Positions 33,589-45,092 of a stretch of DNA of 64,000 nt are shown here, one piece after another (positions within the stretch are counted from its first letter, which is position 1; each line of letters starts with the position of its first letter). The notes below the pieces were generated by a model, which did no database searches, had not been told where the DNA came from, and worked only from the letters and a program-made list of their open reading frames with translations. The position numbers and the translations under genes are program-made. This DNA is from Saccharum officinarum (Eukaryota > Streptophyta > Magnoliopsida > Poales > Poaceae). The stretch is from positions 19,571,553 through 19,635,552 of the forward strand of contig CM036199.1 in the NCBI GenBank assembly GCA_020631735.1. Direction: 5' to 3'.

Positions 33589-35770
33589 CTAAAATGTTTG
33601 TAAATGAATGTTTATACACCAGCAGCTACCATGGGGCATGGGAGATGGTTGAGGTCGATGCTGGTGAAAGAAACTAGGCGAGAGATCAATGGCGACACGT
33701 TCTGGGGCCGGCCTAGTTTTCTGTCCCTCAGCAAGCTTCACACCAAGCTGCCCCTTGCTACCTGCACCGAGGGAGTAGAGCCTGCCGGACTCGGTGAGGA
33801 CGAATGTATGAGAGTGATCCGGAACGTAACTGTCGCCAACCCAGTCCAAGGTGTTAGTCGCGCTAATCTGCACAGCCTTTTCATCCAGCGCAGCAATCCG
33901 AGTGGCTAGCTTGGGAATCCGTTCACCCGCGTCTTCAACACGGGCCGCCTGAAACCACGAGAGACGATGAAACGGCAAGGTCAGGTCAGGAATTTGGAAC
34001 ATTAAGTCAGTAAACTTTATCTGGATCTGTCCGAGACTCAGAGTATACAGACCTTAAAACCCAGATTATGCGAAAGATGGCACCCAAAGGAGTAGACATC
34101 GCCATTCTCTGCGATGACGAAGGTGGAGCAATAGCCAGCCGAGACGTGCCTAGCCTTCACCGACCCCAAGCCTGCCACTGCCGTGGGGAGCTCAATACTT
34201 TTTTGTTCATCATCGTGTCCCAGACAGCCATAGTAGTGCCACCCCCAGGTGAACACACGTCCATCACTCGCCAGGACTGCACAATGGAAAGCGCCCGCTG
34301 AAATCGACACCGGTTTTACCTTCAATGTCTGGAAATGTTGGATCACCATTGGGATCGTCAGGTTTGTCGTGCATCCATGCCCAAGCTTGCCTCCTAAACC
34401 GCACCCTACCGAGTAAACCGACCTGCAAGTTGAATATTGATACAAATTCAATCTTATTTTGCATGAAAGAACAGGTAAAAAAAAATTCAAAGAAAGCTCA
34501 TGCTCGTCCAACGTATATGAACGGTGATGCTTGTTTAATACTGTAAAACTAAGAAGAAGACCAGCAATGAAGGAATACTGCACAACAAAGGAACGACACT
34601 TACATTCCAGTCGGTTGGTAGGCCAACATAAGGAGATAGCAATTGCCCGCGGCAATCTGCACAACAAGAGCATCCTCAAGCGGTCCAGAGAGAAGGCGAG
34701 GCTCGAGATCAGTCGGGTCTGAATCATGACCAAGCCTCTCATCATGCCCCAACAGAAAGTATAAACCTGACCCTCTCTAGACAGAACTGCAGAGAAGTGG
34801 CCCCCAACAGATGCTTGGACTACAAATACATCTTTCAGTGACTCCACAAGCTTAGGGCTGCTGGTATAAGCACCAGCAAATTCCAAACCCGCGAAACTAT
34901 CTTGTCCAAATGCGTACACGCTTCCTGTGTCACTCACAAGCATTGTTCGCCTCGAGCCGACAGTGGCTTGTGTGATTCTGATGCCCTGCAGAGACCTACG
35001 AAGCATGCATGGTTTCAGAGTTGTGACATAGTGCATATATAGTTCTTTTTTTTTGAACATAGTGCATATATAGTTCTATACTATAGTACGTAGTAGTTAT
35101 CAGCAAAACCAACATATATACGTTACGTTACCTAATAAGGCATGGTTTGAACTGTGTTTCTGTGTTCCCAAGCCCAAGCTGCCCCAAAGAATTATCGCCG
35201 AACGAGTACACGTCCCCCTTTGCCGTGACAGCGATGCTGTGCCCTGGTCCAGCAACAACCTGAGATTTTCCACGGTGGTAATTCTTCTCGCCGATCAACA
35301 GGTACACAAGGACTAGCTTCCAAGAGCCGCCGCACCGCTGCTTCAGCCTATCTTTTTCTTCATGCTTCATTGACTTAAAGATGGCCTTTTGACAGCAAGT
35401 ATCATATGCTGCAAGTTCTGGGAGAGACAACGTGGCATCTGGCTCAAACTTTGCAGGGCTTCCGAAGAATTTACATGAAGCCTGAACAACATTGTATTAT
35501 ATCTCGATCATCAAGTCGTCATAGATATAATAAGGATCATTTCAATCAAAATACTGAAAACATTTTATATGTGGTTGTATAAATTAAACTTGCCTCCAAA
35601 GCAACGAGATCCTTAGGTTCCAGCCCATAAGATGAGAGCACATGGAGGAGAATGGACGGATTTGCACTGAGCGGGATTTGCTGCAGTGATGGAGAAGAGC
35701 GGGAGGTGGCCATATTCACAATGTTGTCGAACTTTATAGCCAAAGAGGCTTTGCTGTCCGTGTCATCCAT
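33589..35770 (-). pseudogene. RCC1-repeat protein, copy A (one-base frameshift in exon 4)
   Basis: Coding exons by comparison with copy C: 35770-35594, 35481-35132, 34995-34604, 34422-34053, 33948-33589. They sum to 1649 bases, one short of a whole frame. The missing base is in a C run at 34747-34750 (four C here, five in copy C at 53614-53618). This shifts the frame after YTFCWG, so the protein would end soon after residue 260 of about 549. Outside this point the RCC1 blades are well kept (for example HSIAVTAKGDVYSFG, HCAVLASDGRVFTWG, HTFVLTESGRLYSLG), so the lesion is recent or is an assembly error. Intron 1 of the coding part uses a GC donor (GAG|GCAAGT), as in copy C. A 3' extension relative to copy C comes from a changed stop. 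Confidence 0.88.
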
Positions 35771-35837
35771 AGGATCCTGAACTGCATGAGCTTGAGCTGC
35801 CGTAATTGTGAGCTCAAAATCTTCAAGGACTAGAGCT

Positions 35838-36760
35838 GCTGATAGATGAGGAAAAAAAGAAACACATCATCACATAATCTGCGTAGCGTCAGCTGGACCA
35901 ATGTACCAATTAGTAAGAGAACAATTAGTAATAAATGACATTGAGGTGAGATCTTAAAGTCAGCAATTTTGACGACGAAATTAGCTGAAGCAGCAAGATC
36001 ATTAACGAAGCTAGTAATGCAAGTCTATCAAAGCATAGCAAAAATTAATGTAATAAAAAATACCAAAATTCAAGAATCCTCTCCCCCTTCTAAAAAAATC
36101 AAGCAAATCAAGTGAAACACTTGTACACAGTACCACTACTGACCATAATCAATACAAGCTGCAACGTAAGTGTATATGTTATTTTTTTTCCTAAACAAGT
36201 GTACATGCTTCAAAAAGAAGGGAAGGCACCGCCATCTATTGATCAACGAACAAGTGGCAACATGATCTTCACATGATCAATATCCAAAAGACCAAAACCA
36301 TCAGAATTACAGTTAAGCATTGTCACAAATTAGAAGATTGATTAAGAAGACCCCTTTAAGATTAAGGTCATCTATGCTAATCTAATACTAATAATGGTCC
36401 AGTTACAATCACCCAAAACCCTAAATCAACGTAACACAGTTTACCATTGTCATCTGATCAACAACTGAAGACACTGTACACTGAAAACACGTATACGAGT
36501 AAGACGACTGCAAAACAAAGGGGCTGGGTGATCAAAGTTGGTAGGTGGGGGCGGAGACACCTGGTACGGTGGATCACTAGCCGCCGGTGAAGGGCACGGT
36601 GAGGACCTCGCCGCCAGGAAAGATAGAGGCCACGGGACTACCGTGGTTGTTTGTTTGGATTATCTGCTCTACATCTAACTATATATATGTTTATTTATAT
36701 ATACATCTCTATACTTAAACCCTCTCCCCGGCTCCCTTCCATTCCGTGCCCTCTGCTCGG
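35838..36760 (-). promoter_or_regulatory. Leader exon, leader intron and promoter of RCC1 copy A
   Basis: A non-coding first exon ends at a CAG|GTGTCT donor (36561/36560). A long intron runs to an acceptor CTATCAG (ends 35839), before the exon that carries the ATG at 35770. Upstream on the minus strand a TATATATAAATAA stretch (about 36687-36705) may be the TATA. All these elements recur in copy C. The CpG-rich flank 36700-37090 is also shared by the three copies. Confidence 0.55.
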
Positions 36761-37253
36761 CGCCGACAGGTGGGCCTCACGCCCTCGCCGCACCGTCGCG
36801 CCTTTCGCCGATTGCATCGGTGGCGGCCACCGAGCCTCTCGCGCCACGTCCTCAAGTGACAACGATCCGATCGCGTCGCGCGCCGCATCTTCCCCCGCCT
36901 CCGACGACACTGGCACTGGCAGGATCGCTCAGGCGCTGCGCCTCGTCCCTGCCTCGTGATGCCGGCCGTATCGCGTCGCGCGCCGCGTCCTTCCCCGGCC
37001 CGCCTCCGGTCGAATCAGGGGATCTCGCCGACCCATGAGCCGTCTCTCCGCTGTCGTCTCATCGGATTGGCAGTGACAAAGCTCCAGGTTGCTCATCTTT
37101 GGACCTAGTTTCTACAAGGCAGCCTGGGAAACAGTGGGAAAGGATGTCATGGACTTCCTACATGCTTTTCGCAGAGAGCAAGTTGAATTGGAGAGAATGA
37201 ACTGATCACACATGGTGTTGATTCCCAAGAAGCCAGGAGCATCTGAAGTACAT

Positions 37254-37564
37254 TGTTAGAAGAGCCTATTGGGTCTTAGTCCGTTAGGATTAATTAGTCG
37301 CTGGCTTAGGGGCCAAGTAAGACCTCTTCTCTATATAATAAGAGGAGATGTATCAATCTAGAATCAAGCAAGATATTAGAAGGAAAACCTCTCTCTCGCA
37401 CGGCGCGAGGCGTTCTTAGCGCCTCTCACAGGCCTAGCCGCCGGTCCTCTCCCTCTCTCACGTGAACAGTACCCCGCGGTACTGTAGCGACGTGGGTACT
37501 GTAGCGCGGCGGCCACCGGCGCTCCCTCGACTCTCTCCTCTCGATCCCAACAGCCCACATAACA
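37254..37564 (+). repeat. 5' LTR of the nested Copia-like element
   Basis: 311 bases, TGTTAGAAG to CACATAACA. It contains ctatataataagagg (about 37331-37345), a likely TATA. Confidence 0.8.
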
Positions 37565-38319
37565 ATCTGGTATCAGAAATGCCAGGTTACGATGAACCGC
37601 TACCGGTCACTTCCTCACCAATGACGCCAGATCAGTTGACCGCGGCCATCACCGATCTCGCCCGTTCCGTCGCCGCCATACAGTCCTACCTCGGCATACC
37701 GCCGCTGCAACCAACCAGCTGGCTGCTGCCGCAATCGGCCGTGGTCTCTCTGCCACCGTTTTCCCCTACGGGATGCCAGGTTATGGCACGACGCTGCTGC
37801 CGTTCCAGGACGTGCAACCAATGGTGCAGCCAACATTACAACAGATCGAGCAGGCGATGGACATCACGACGGAGCCAGCAGGGAAGATGCTTACCTGCAA
37901 GGTGTCTGCGGCGGTGCGGCTACAGGCTGCGGCGCGCCGGCTGCTGCAGGAGATGCGCCAGCCTATGCACGAGGCATCCTTGGCGACGGTCGACCTCAGC
38001 TTAGTGGAGCGCGACCTCGCTCCGTGGGACGGCCACCAGCAACTGCGCCGACCCGCTGCTGTCTTCAGGCGCGAGCATGGTGATTTTCCCGCGGGCAGCG
38101 ACCTCCAACTCTGCGGCAGTGGCGGTAGGGGAGTCGCTCCCCTCCTTGTCTCCGGCGGGGATGCACTGCCTAGCGCCACCGCCTTCCGCCACCGGCCGCC
38201 GCGAGGACGTCTCCGCTGGTCGCTATCGCGACTAATTCCTGGTGGCTATACCCGTGCACCCCTCTCGTTCCAGTGGGCTCCATGGGATCCAGGTGGCTAT
38301 TCTAGCAGTCCACATAACA
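37254..38319 (+). mobile_element. Internally deleted Copia-like LTR element nested in the LINE, TSD TACAT
   Basis: TACAT flanks both ends (37249-37253 and 38320-38324). The element begins TGTTAGAAG and ends CCACATAACA. A 311-base 5' LTR (37254-37564) ends in CCCACATAACA and is followed by a primer site (TGGTATCAGA, 37568 on). The start of a gag-like frame (MPGYDEPLPVTSS, LTAAITDLARSVAAIQSYLG) begins at 37579. The interior then becomes frameshifted, and only the last 10 bases or so of a 3' LTR remain. The LINE frame resumes right after the second TACAT, confirming the nesting. Non-autonomous; no pol. Confidence 0.88.
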
Positions 38320-40452
38320 TACATGCCTTCAGACCAATTTGCCTGCAGAATTGCTGCATCAAAATACTGACGAAAATCCTAACATCCAGACTGCAGAAAC
38401 ATATCAGCAACTTGGTGGACATTGATCAGACAGGTTTCATCAGAGGCAGGTCAATAACAGAGAACTTCGTCTATGCTATGGAACTGGTGCAGTGCTGCCA
38501 TAAAAGAAGGAAACCGACCATGGTTGTCAAGCTTGACTTCGCCAAGGCCTTCGACACCGTGTGTTGGGAGGCGCTTGATGTGGTTCTGCAGGCAAGAGGT
38601 TTCAATCAGCAATGGCGAAGGTGGATGCGACGGATCCTGCAATCCTCCAAGTCTGCAGTCCTGGTGAATGGATGTCCGGGACCCTAGATAAACTGTGAGC
38701 GTGGACTGAGACAAGGCAATCCAATTTCACCTTACCTCTTCATCCTACTGGCGGACGTCCTGCAAGTCCTCATCAAAAAGACTACTGCTATTTGTCATCC
38801 TATTGTCGACGGTGAAGGATGCCCGGTCTTACAGTACGCCGATGACACATTGCTTCTCATCAGAGGAGAGCTAGCTGATGTACAGGTCCTAAAGACGGTG
38901 CTCGATCAGTTCTCTAGTGCCACTGGACTGCAGATAAATTACTCAAAAAGCACTGCAGTGCCAATATACATGGAGCCAGAAGTGACTGAAGCTTGCATCT
39001 CGGTTCTTGGATGCAGACAAGAAGGATTCCCGCAAACTTACCTAGGCCTCCCACTCTCCAATACAAAGCTACGCCTCAATGCATTTGCACCCCAAATCGC
39101 AAAGACTGACAAATACTTGGCAGGTTGGCAATCTGGGTTGCTCAATCACATGGGCAGAGCCACCCTGGTGAACTCGGTCCTGGACAGTCAACTGGTTTAT
39201 GCCATGTGTGCACTCGCCATCCCACCTGGAGTGATTGATCAAGTTGATCGACGCCGGCGGGCCTTTCTGTGGGCCGGCACAAGCACGGCGTCCGGCGCCA
39301 AAAGTCTCATTGCGTGGGAGCACGTCTGTGATACGAAGGAGGCCGGAGGGCTGGGACTCAAAGACTTAAGTGTCCAGAACATCTGCATGATGCTCAAGCT
39401 AATTCACAAACTGCATCTACAACAGGACTCATCATGGGCTCGCTGGGTTCAGAGGAATGCAAGTATAGCATCACTGACTGGTGACCTGCATGGACAGCAT
39501 TGGGAGATGCTCCGATCCCTGTTGCCGATCTACCGAGCCATTACTACTGTGATTTTGGGAGATGGTCTCACAACTTCATTTTGGCATGATGTCTGGCATG
39601 GGGAGGACTCGATGGCAGAAAGGTTTCCACAGCTTTTCACACACTGCCAGAATCAGGAGATGACTGTAAGACAGGCAGTGGATGGTGCTCTTCAGTCCAG
39701 CCTAGTCCGCCGACGTACCGCTACAGCTGAACTGCAGTTGACAGAGATCACTGAGATAATTGAACAGCTGCAATTCCAAGAAGGAAGGGATAAACGGCAA
39801 AACCCGATGCTCAAACGGAATGGAGACCTGGATACATCGCTGTTATACAGAGCGCTCAAAAGGACTGAATCAGGACAAGATGCCTGGGCCAAGTTCATCT
39901 GGAAGAGCAAAGCTCCGCCTCGGGTTCAGTTCTTTGCGTGGTTGCTATCGCAGGGGAGGATACAGTGCAAAACTAATCTGGCAAAGAAGGGAATCGTGGA
40001 AAACACACAGTGTGAGGTCTGCCATGGAGCGGAGGAGACACCGGCACATGTAATCTTCGGCTGCACTGCTGCAAAGGAATTCTGGGATGCCATCCAGATC
40101 ACAACTGATCCTACCTGGCCAGTACATAAGCTGCAGGAGATCGAGGCCCCGACACATATCCCAGGAGCACACTTCCATACCTTCATTCTACTGTGTTGTT
40201 GGCATATCTGGAAAAGGAGGAACAACATCATCTTCAGGAATAATCGGTTGACATTACAAGGGGCGCTGATGGCATGCAAATCAGAGGCTAACTTATGGAA
40301 AGCCCGCTTGCCGAAGAAGGAACGAGTAATCGCTGACGTGTTTGTGTTCTGCTTTAGTTAACGCAATGTAAACCAATATATAAGAAATGGGATGTGAACC
40401 ATGTATTTGTAATATTTGGCTTCAAGGGCCGCTTCATCAATGAAATCAGGTG

Positions 40453-40653
40453 TGTGTGCCATAAAGTTATGACTCAATTTATAGAAAATGCGTGCAACAT
40501 TTGTATCTTCAAATAAATTTATTAAAAAAACTAGATTCAAAGATCTTTTCAATGATACTAATTATGTACTATAAATATTAATATTTTTAATATATATTTA
40601 ATCAAAGTTGTTTCTCGGGAAGCGCAAACGACAGATATTTAGGACAGATGGAG
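40453..40653. mobile_element. Possible Stowaway MITE right half
   Basis: AT-rich sequence ending acagatatttaggacagatggagta resembles the right end of grass Stowaway elements (...gggacggagggagta). No left terminus was found, so the call is tentative. Confidence 0.4.
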
Positions 40654-40860
40654 TACATCCGGAAGCTGCTGCTCCCCGCCTACTGCACCCACACTACACT
40701 GGTGGTCGATGGACCACGGGGAGCATGGTGGCTTGGACCCGACAGATCAGGAGGCCGTTCGACATACCGAGTAGAGAATCGTGTGACTTGGAGGAGGACG
40801 AAGGAAGGTGGCTTGAACCGACGGACCAGGAGGCTGTTCTAAAGACCAAGTAGAGAAACG
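40654..40860. repeat. Resumed flank of copy A with an internal tandem duplication
   Basis: gagtacatccggaagctgctgctcccc matches the flanks of copy B (about 44690) and copy C (about 56030). Within it gtggcttggacccgacagatcaggaggccgttcga (about 40727-40761) is repeated imperfectly at about 40808-40840. Confidence 0.65.
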
Positions 40861-40984
40861 TACGAAGAACTGTGCGACTTGTTGGAGAAGGTGACTGAAT
40901 TGGGTATGGAAGGGATCGTTTCGTGTTCAGGTTTGGCGATGGATGTGCATTCACCATTACTGTTGAGATCTAAAATTCAAACTG

Positions 40985-42885
40985 AGGCCAAGCAAATTTA
41001 ACAGTACAGACCAAATTATATGCTCAATGTAAGTTTTAAGATATTTACAGAAGTTTTGGCAAACTGGGTGACTGAGGTGGCGAACAGAGTAGTTAAACCT
41101 TCGCAGACGATATTTTTGCCGGGAAAGAATATCATGGAAGGGTAGTAGTTCTACATGAAACAATTCACAAGTTATGTAACTGAAAGAAGGATGAGCTTGT
41201 TCTCAAACTAGATTTTGAGAAAGCATATATGATAAAGTCAACCGGTCTTTCTTGCAATAAACAATGAGAATGAAGGGTTTGTCCTTGATTTGGTGCAAAT
41301 GGATTGAAACTTCTATTAGCAGGGAAGTGTAGGGGTTAAGTTAAATGATGAAATAGGGCATTATTTTCAAACTAGGATGGGTTTGAGACCAGCGGGTCCT
41401 CTTTCACCAATTATCTTCAACCTAGTAGCAGATATGTTGGCGATGCTCATCCTAGAGCGAAAAACAATGGCCCCTTTAGAGGTGTGGTACCAAATTTGGT
41501 AGATGAAGGTTTCAATCCTTCGGTGTACTATGTACCTTTGAAAAGTTGTCAGGCCTTAAGATCAATTTTCATAGAAGTGAGCTCTTTTGTTTTGGAGCTT
41601 TTTGGATGTAAAGAAATGAGCCTTCCTTTTACATATTTAGGATACCCTATGCATCATCGTACAATTTTGAATAACCTGGATGCTTATTAAAGAAAGATTT
41701 CAGTAAAAAGTTTAGTAGTTGGAAATATAAATTATTGTCAGTGGGAGGGAGACTTGTTTTAATCAATTCAGTCTTGTTTAGCCTACCATGTTTATGTTGT
41801 CATTTTTACCGATCCCTAAAGGAAACTAGACTATTATAGATCCACATTTTTTAGCAGAGTGATGAGTACAAAAAGAAATATAGATTGGCACGATGGAGTA
41901 TTCTTTGTAAACCAAAGTTCATGCGGGGATTGGAAATTCTAAACCTCTATCGATGTTCAGAACAAGTCCCTTCTAAGTAAGTGTGTCTTTAAGCTTTTGA
42001 ATGAAGGACTTTGTCAGGATATCCTTAAGAAGAAAATGTTTGAAGATTAAAACTTTGTCACACGTGGTAAAAAACCATGCGACTCTCAATTTTGGGCGGC
42101 TCTTATGGAAGTAAAAGAACAATTTTTTTTTGCTAAGAGGTAGATTTAAAATCAGTAATGGTTATCAAACTAGATTTTGGGAGGACTTATGTTTAGGGGG
42201 AGAGACCTTAATGGAAAAATATCATATGTTACATCAAATTATTAAGAGCAAAAATGTTACGGTTGCACATGTACTAGGTACAACACCGTTGGATGTTTCG
42301 TTAGACATGCTTTGACAGGTGGTAAGCGGGTGGCTTGGTTTAATCTAGTATCATAAGTGATGCCAGTTGTGTTAAAAGATGGAAAAAGATAAAAATGACT
42401 CCTTTTCAGTACAGTTTTTTTATAAAAGATATCATGAAAAGAGAGGGCGTGATGGAGAAAGCTTTTTTTTCCCTGGAAGGTCAAGTTATCTTTGAAGATT
42501 AAAGTTTTCCTTTGGTATTTCAAAAATTTTAACTGAATATAATTTGGCAAAAAGGAACGGAAGCGGTGCACCATCTCTTTTTTGATTGCCATCTGACAAG
42601 GTTTGTTTGGAATATTATTTTTTTTCAGCTTTAATATTCAACCACCCTCCAGCATAACTGGGGTTAGTATCTAGAAAAGTTAAAACGTCTTATAATTTGG
42701 AAAGGATGAAGTACAACATATGCAATGATTGGGAAGGAGATTGCGGGAATGGTTTAGTCTGAGAAGAACAGTAGGGAGAGATATGAACGAAAGAGAAAGA
42801 CTGGACTGGCTAGCGAATTTTAAGGTAAGCTTAACGGAGATGATATGAACGAATGGGAAGACTGATGGAAAATTTTGTTTCTTTT
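40985..42885 (+). mobile_element. Heavily decayed second LINE
   Basis: Translation in shifting frames gives FEKAYDKVN (near 41215), GLRPAGPLSPIIFNLVADML (41383 on), LPFTYLGYPMHHR (about 41625), LEILNLYRCSEQ (about 41930) and a zinc-region trace near 42560. These are reverse-transcriptase and zf-RVT landmarks of an L1-type element in correct order, broken by many stops and shifts. It differs from the LINE at 37-40 kb. Confidence 0.75.
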
Positions 42886-42889
42886 GTAG

Positions 42890-42956
42890 GCGTAGCAAAA
42901 ATCCACAGTTTGGTTCGGATCTACTCTGCTGGAGGGTTCCAAAACAATCCATGTAA
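42890..42956 (+). pseudogene. Duplicated last exon of the STICHEL-like gene (copy B)
   Basis: After a TTTTGTAG acceptor the 67 bases encode RSKNPQFGSDLLCWRVPKQSM-stop. This has the same length and frame as the last exon at 32564-32630 (WSKNSRFGSNLLCWRAPKQSM). No other STICHEL-like exon precedes it, only LINE debris. It supports the reality of that final exon and marks the edge of the duplicated block. Confidence 0.85.
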
Positions 42957-43882
42957 CGGAGGTACATTACGCTGTATTTTCACTTGCATTGGTTAGAATA
43001 GAATAGCATGTGAATTCAGTGATTTGGCATGCTTAGTTGCTACTTGCTAGTGTTCATGTGACATGTTGACCCCAGTTCTGTCAGAGCATCCTCCACACCA
43101 TCAAGTTGCTTTCTTAAGTGTAGCGTAGCTGCAACAGCTAGCACAGGCATTGCTACTAGGAAAAGTGAATCCATGATAACTGATAGCACAACATTGACAT
43201 GCTGAAAAACAGTGTCAAATCATTCAGCTTACCTTTTGCATTTCTCTGTGAATTTGCAGGAAAGGATGAGCAAACTAGATGGAACACATCAATTCTGCTA
43301 TGACATCTACCAATTTTGCCTGAAGATGGAGACATGGACACCACCTGCGGGGCAAATTTTTGAAAGAAAGTCCAGGAGTCTGTGTTATTCTTGTTCTTGG
43401 TAGGCAACTAAGAAACTATTTAGTGAAATTTTCTTGGTAATGCAGGCCCTTTTCATGAGAGTTATATTGCTAGTGGGCAGTTGTACAAAACGCTAATAAT
43501 GAAGCCCCATTACAGATTGATCTTCCTTTCAATCAAAAAATAGATCGACCACCCTTTGAGTTGAGTCGCATTTGGCAAGCGTGCAAGAGCATAAGCGTCA
43601 GCGTCAGCATGTGAACAGGCGTGAAGTTTGTTTTAGTGCGACCAATTGCTATTTGCCAGCCAATGGCCATCACAATCCAACATAAAGATCAGTCAAACTG
43701 AAACCAACCAGAAGCCATGGCACGATCGGTCCATTGTCCAGAGAAGAAGCCAACCCGAAGCCTAATAGTCCAGAATCTAACAAGAGCTAAATTGTCTGTA
43801 AATAAATGTTTATACACCAGCAGCTACCACCACCAGGGGCCGGGGCCATGAGATGGTTGAGGTAGATGCTGGTGAAATGAAA

Positions 43883-44046
43883 CTAGGCGAGATCAATGTC
43901 GACACGATCGGGGACCGGCCTAGTTTTGTGTCCCTCAGCAAGCTTGACACCAAGCTGCCCCTTGCTACCTGCGCCAAGGGAGTAAGAGCCTGCCGGATTC
44001 GGTGAGGATGAACGTATGAGAGCCATCTGAACTTTTATTGCGGTTC
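43883..44046 (-). pseudogene. RCC1-repeat protein, copy B (3' exon only, frameshifted, cut by gap)
   Basis: It encodes SLGAGSKGQLGVKLAEGHKT and the tail RVDIDLA-stop, matching the last exon of copies A and C. An extra base (gtaagagcc here, gtagagcc in copy C) near 43982 breaks the frame between the FVLTESGR and YSLGAG parts. The rest of the gene would lie in the N gap at 44047-44146. The copy cannot encode the normal C-terminal blade. Confidence 0.82.
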
Positions 44047-44146
44047 NNNNNNNNNNNNNNNNNNNNNNNNNNNNNNNNNNNNNNNNNNNNNNNNNNNNNN
44101 NNNNNNNNNNNNNNNNNNNNNNNNNNNNNNNNNNNNNNNNNNNNNN
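44047..44146. other. Assembly gap, exactly 100 N
   Basis: A run of 100 N, the convention for a gap of unknown size. By comparison with copies A and C, up to about 2.4 kb of RCC1 exons and introns should lie here. Either it is missing from the assembly or copy B is deleted. Confidence 0.99.
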
Positions 44147-44880
44147 GAGTGTCGGAGACACACCTGCCTTGGTGGGATCACTTAGCCGCCGCAAAGGGAC
44201 GATGACGGCCTCGCCGTTAGGAAAGAGAGAGAGGAAGAGGGACTACGTGATTGTTTTTTGGATTCTCTGTTATTTTACATCTATCTACTATATATCTCTC
44301 TCTATGCTTAAACCTCTCTCCCCGGTTCCCTTCCATTCCGTGCCCTCTGCTCGGTGCCGACAGGTGGGCCTCACGCCCTCTTCCACACCGGTGCACACGT
44401 CGTGCCTTTCGCCGATTGGATCGGCGGCCACCCAGAGCCCCGCGCCACGAATGTCCTCTGGTGACGACGATCCGATTGCGTCGCGCGCGCCGCATGTTCC
44501 CCTGCCTCTGACGACGCTGGCAGGGTCAGGCGCTGTGCCTCGTCCCCCGTGATGCCAGCCCTATCGCATCGCACGTCGCGTCCTCCCGCGGCGTAGCTCC
44601 GACCTCTGGTCAAATCAGGGGATCGCCAACCCGTGTGAGCCGTCTCTCCGTTGTCGTCGCATCGGATGGCAGTGACAAAACTCCAGGTTGATCATCTACC
44701 TCCAGAAGCTGCTGCTCCCAGCTACTGCACTGCACCTCCTACACCGATGGTCGATGGGACCAAGATGAGGCCGTTCGACGGATCAAGGATGCTGATGCCT
44801 AGCACTTTGACACAGCCATAAGCTGGAGCACAGCGAGATGGTGATGAATTGATCGATCATCGATGTCAAGACCGGGGTTT
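44147..44880 (-). repeat. Leader exon and upstream flank of RCC1 copy B
   Basis: gagtgtcggagacacacctgccttgg...gatcacttagccgcc matches the leader exon of copies A (36545) and C (55455). The CpG-rich flank with ccggttcccttccattccgtgccctctgctcgg follows, up to the shared phrase tgtcaagaccgg near 44877, where homology to copy C ends. Confidence 0.75.
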
Positions 44881-45092
44881 TTGGACCAAGTCAAAAAGAG
44901 GCGCTGCAGACCGGCTAGGTGGCGCAGAAGGGTTTTTGGAGGTGGGGTGGTTTTTTAGCATCGTGCCTCAAAATCTGAGGAAGAATCTCAAAGCAGCATA
45001 TGGCATTATCAGAGAGCTTGCATCGACATGAAACAACTTCGTGAATCCATGCATGGAAAACCAATTTCAAGTAATGCTCAAATTCTATGAAT

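Larger units (their letters stand above)
37091..40452 (+). mobile_element. L1-type LINE (ORF2 part), split by a nested LTR element
   Basis: Reading frames encode FGPSFYKAAWETVGKDVMDF (37101 on), LIPKKPGASEV (to the LTR insertion), then RPICLQNCCIKILTKIL and GFIRGRSITENFVYAMEL. Further on are KLDFAKAFDTVCWEAL, RGLRQGNPISPYLF, the catalytic LQYADDTLLLI (about 38830-38862) and a long frame ending at 40361 with zf-RVT (FFAWLLSQGRIQCK; CEVCHGAEETPAHVIFGC). A TAG interrupts at about 38684. The endonuclease domain is absent, so the element is 5'-truncated. It lies inside the flank of RCC1 copy A, because the copy B/C flank resumes near 40650. The junction at 37091 is inferred from where homology with copies B and C stops. 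Confidence 0.88.

Noticed and set aside
38850..40361. 503-residue frame as a host gene
   Set aside because: It is LINE reverse-transcriptase and zf-RVT sequence continuing a frame that starts upstream with the YADD motif.
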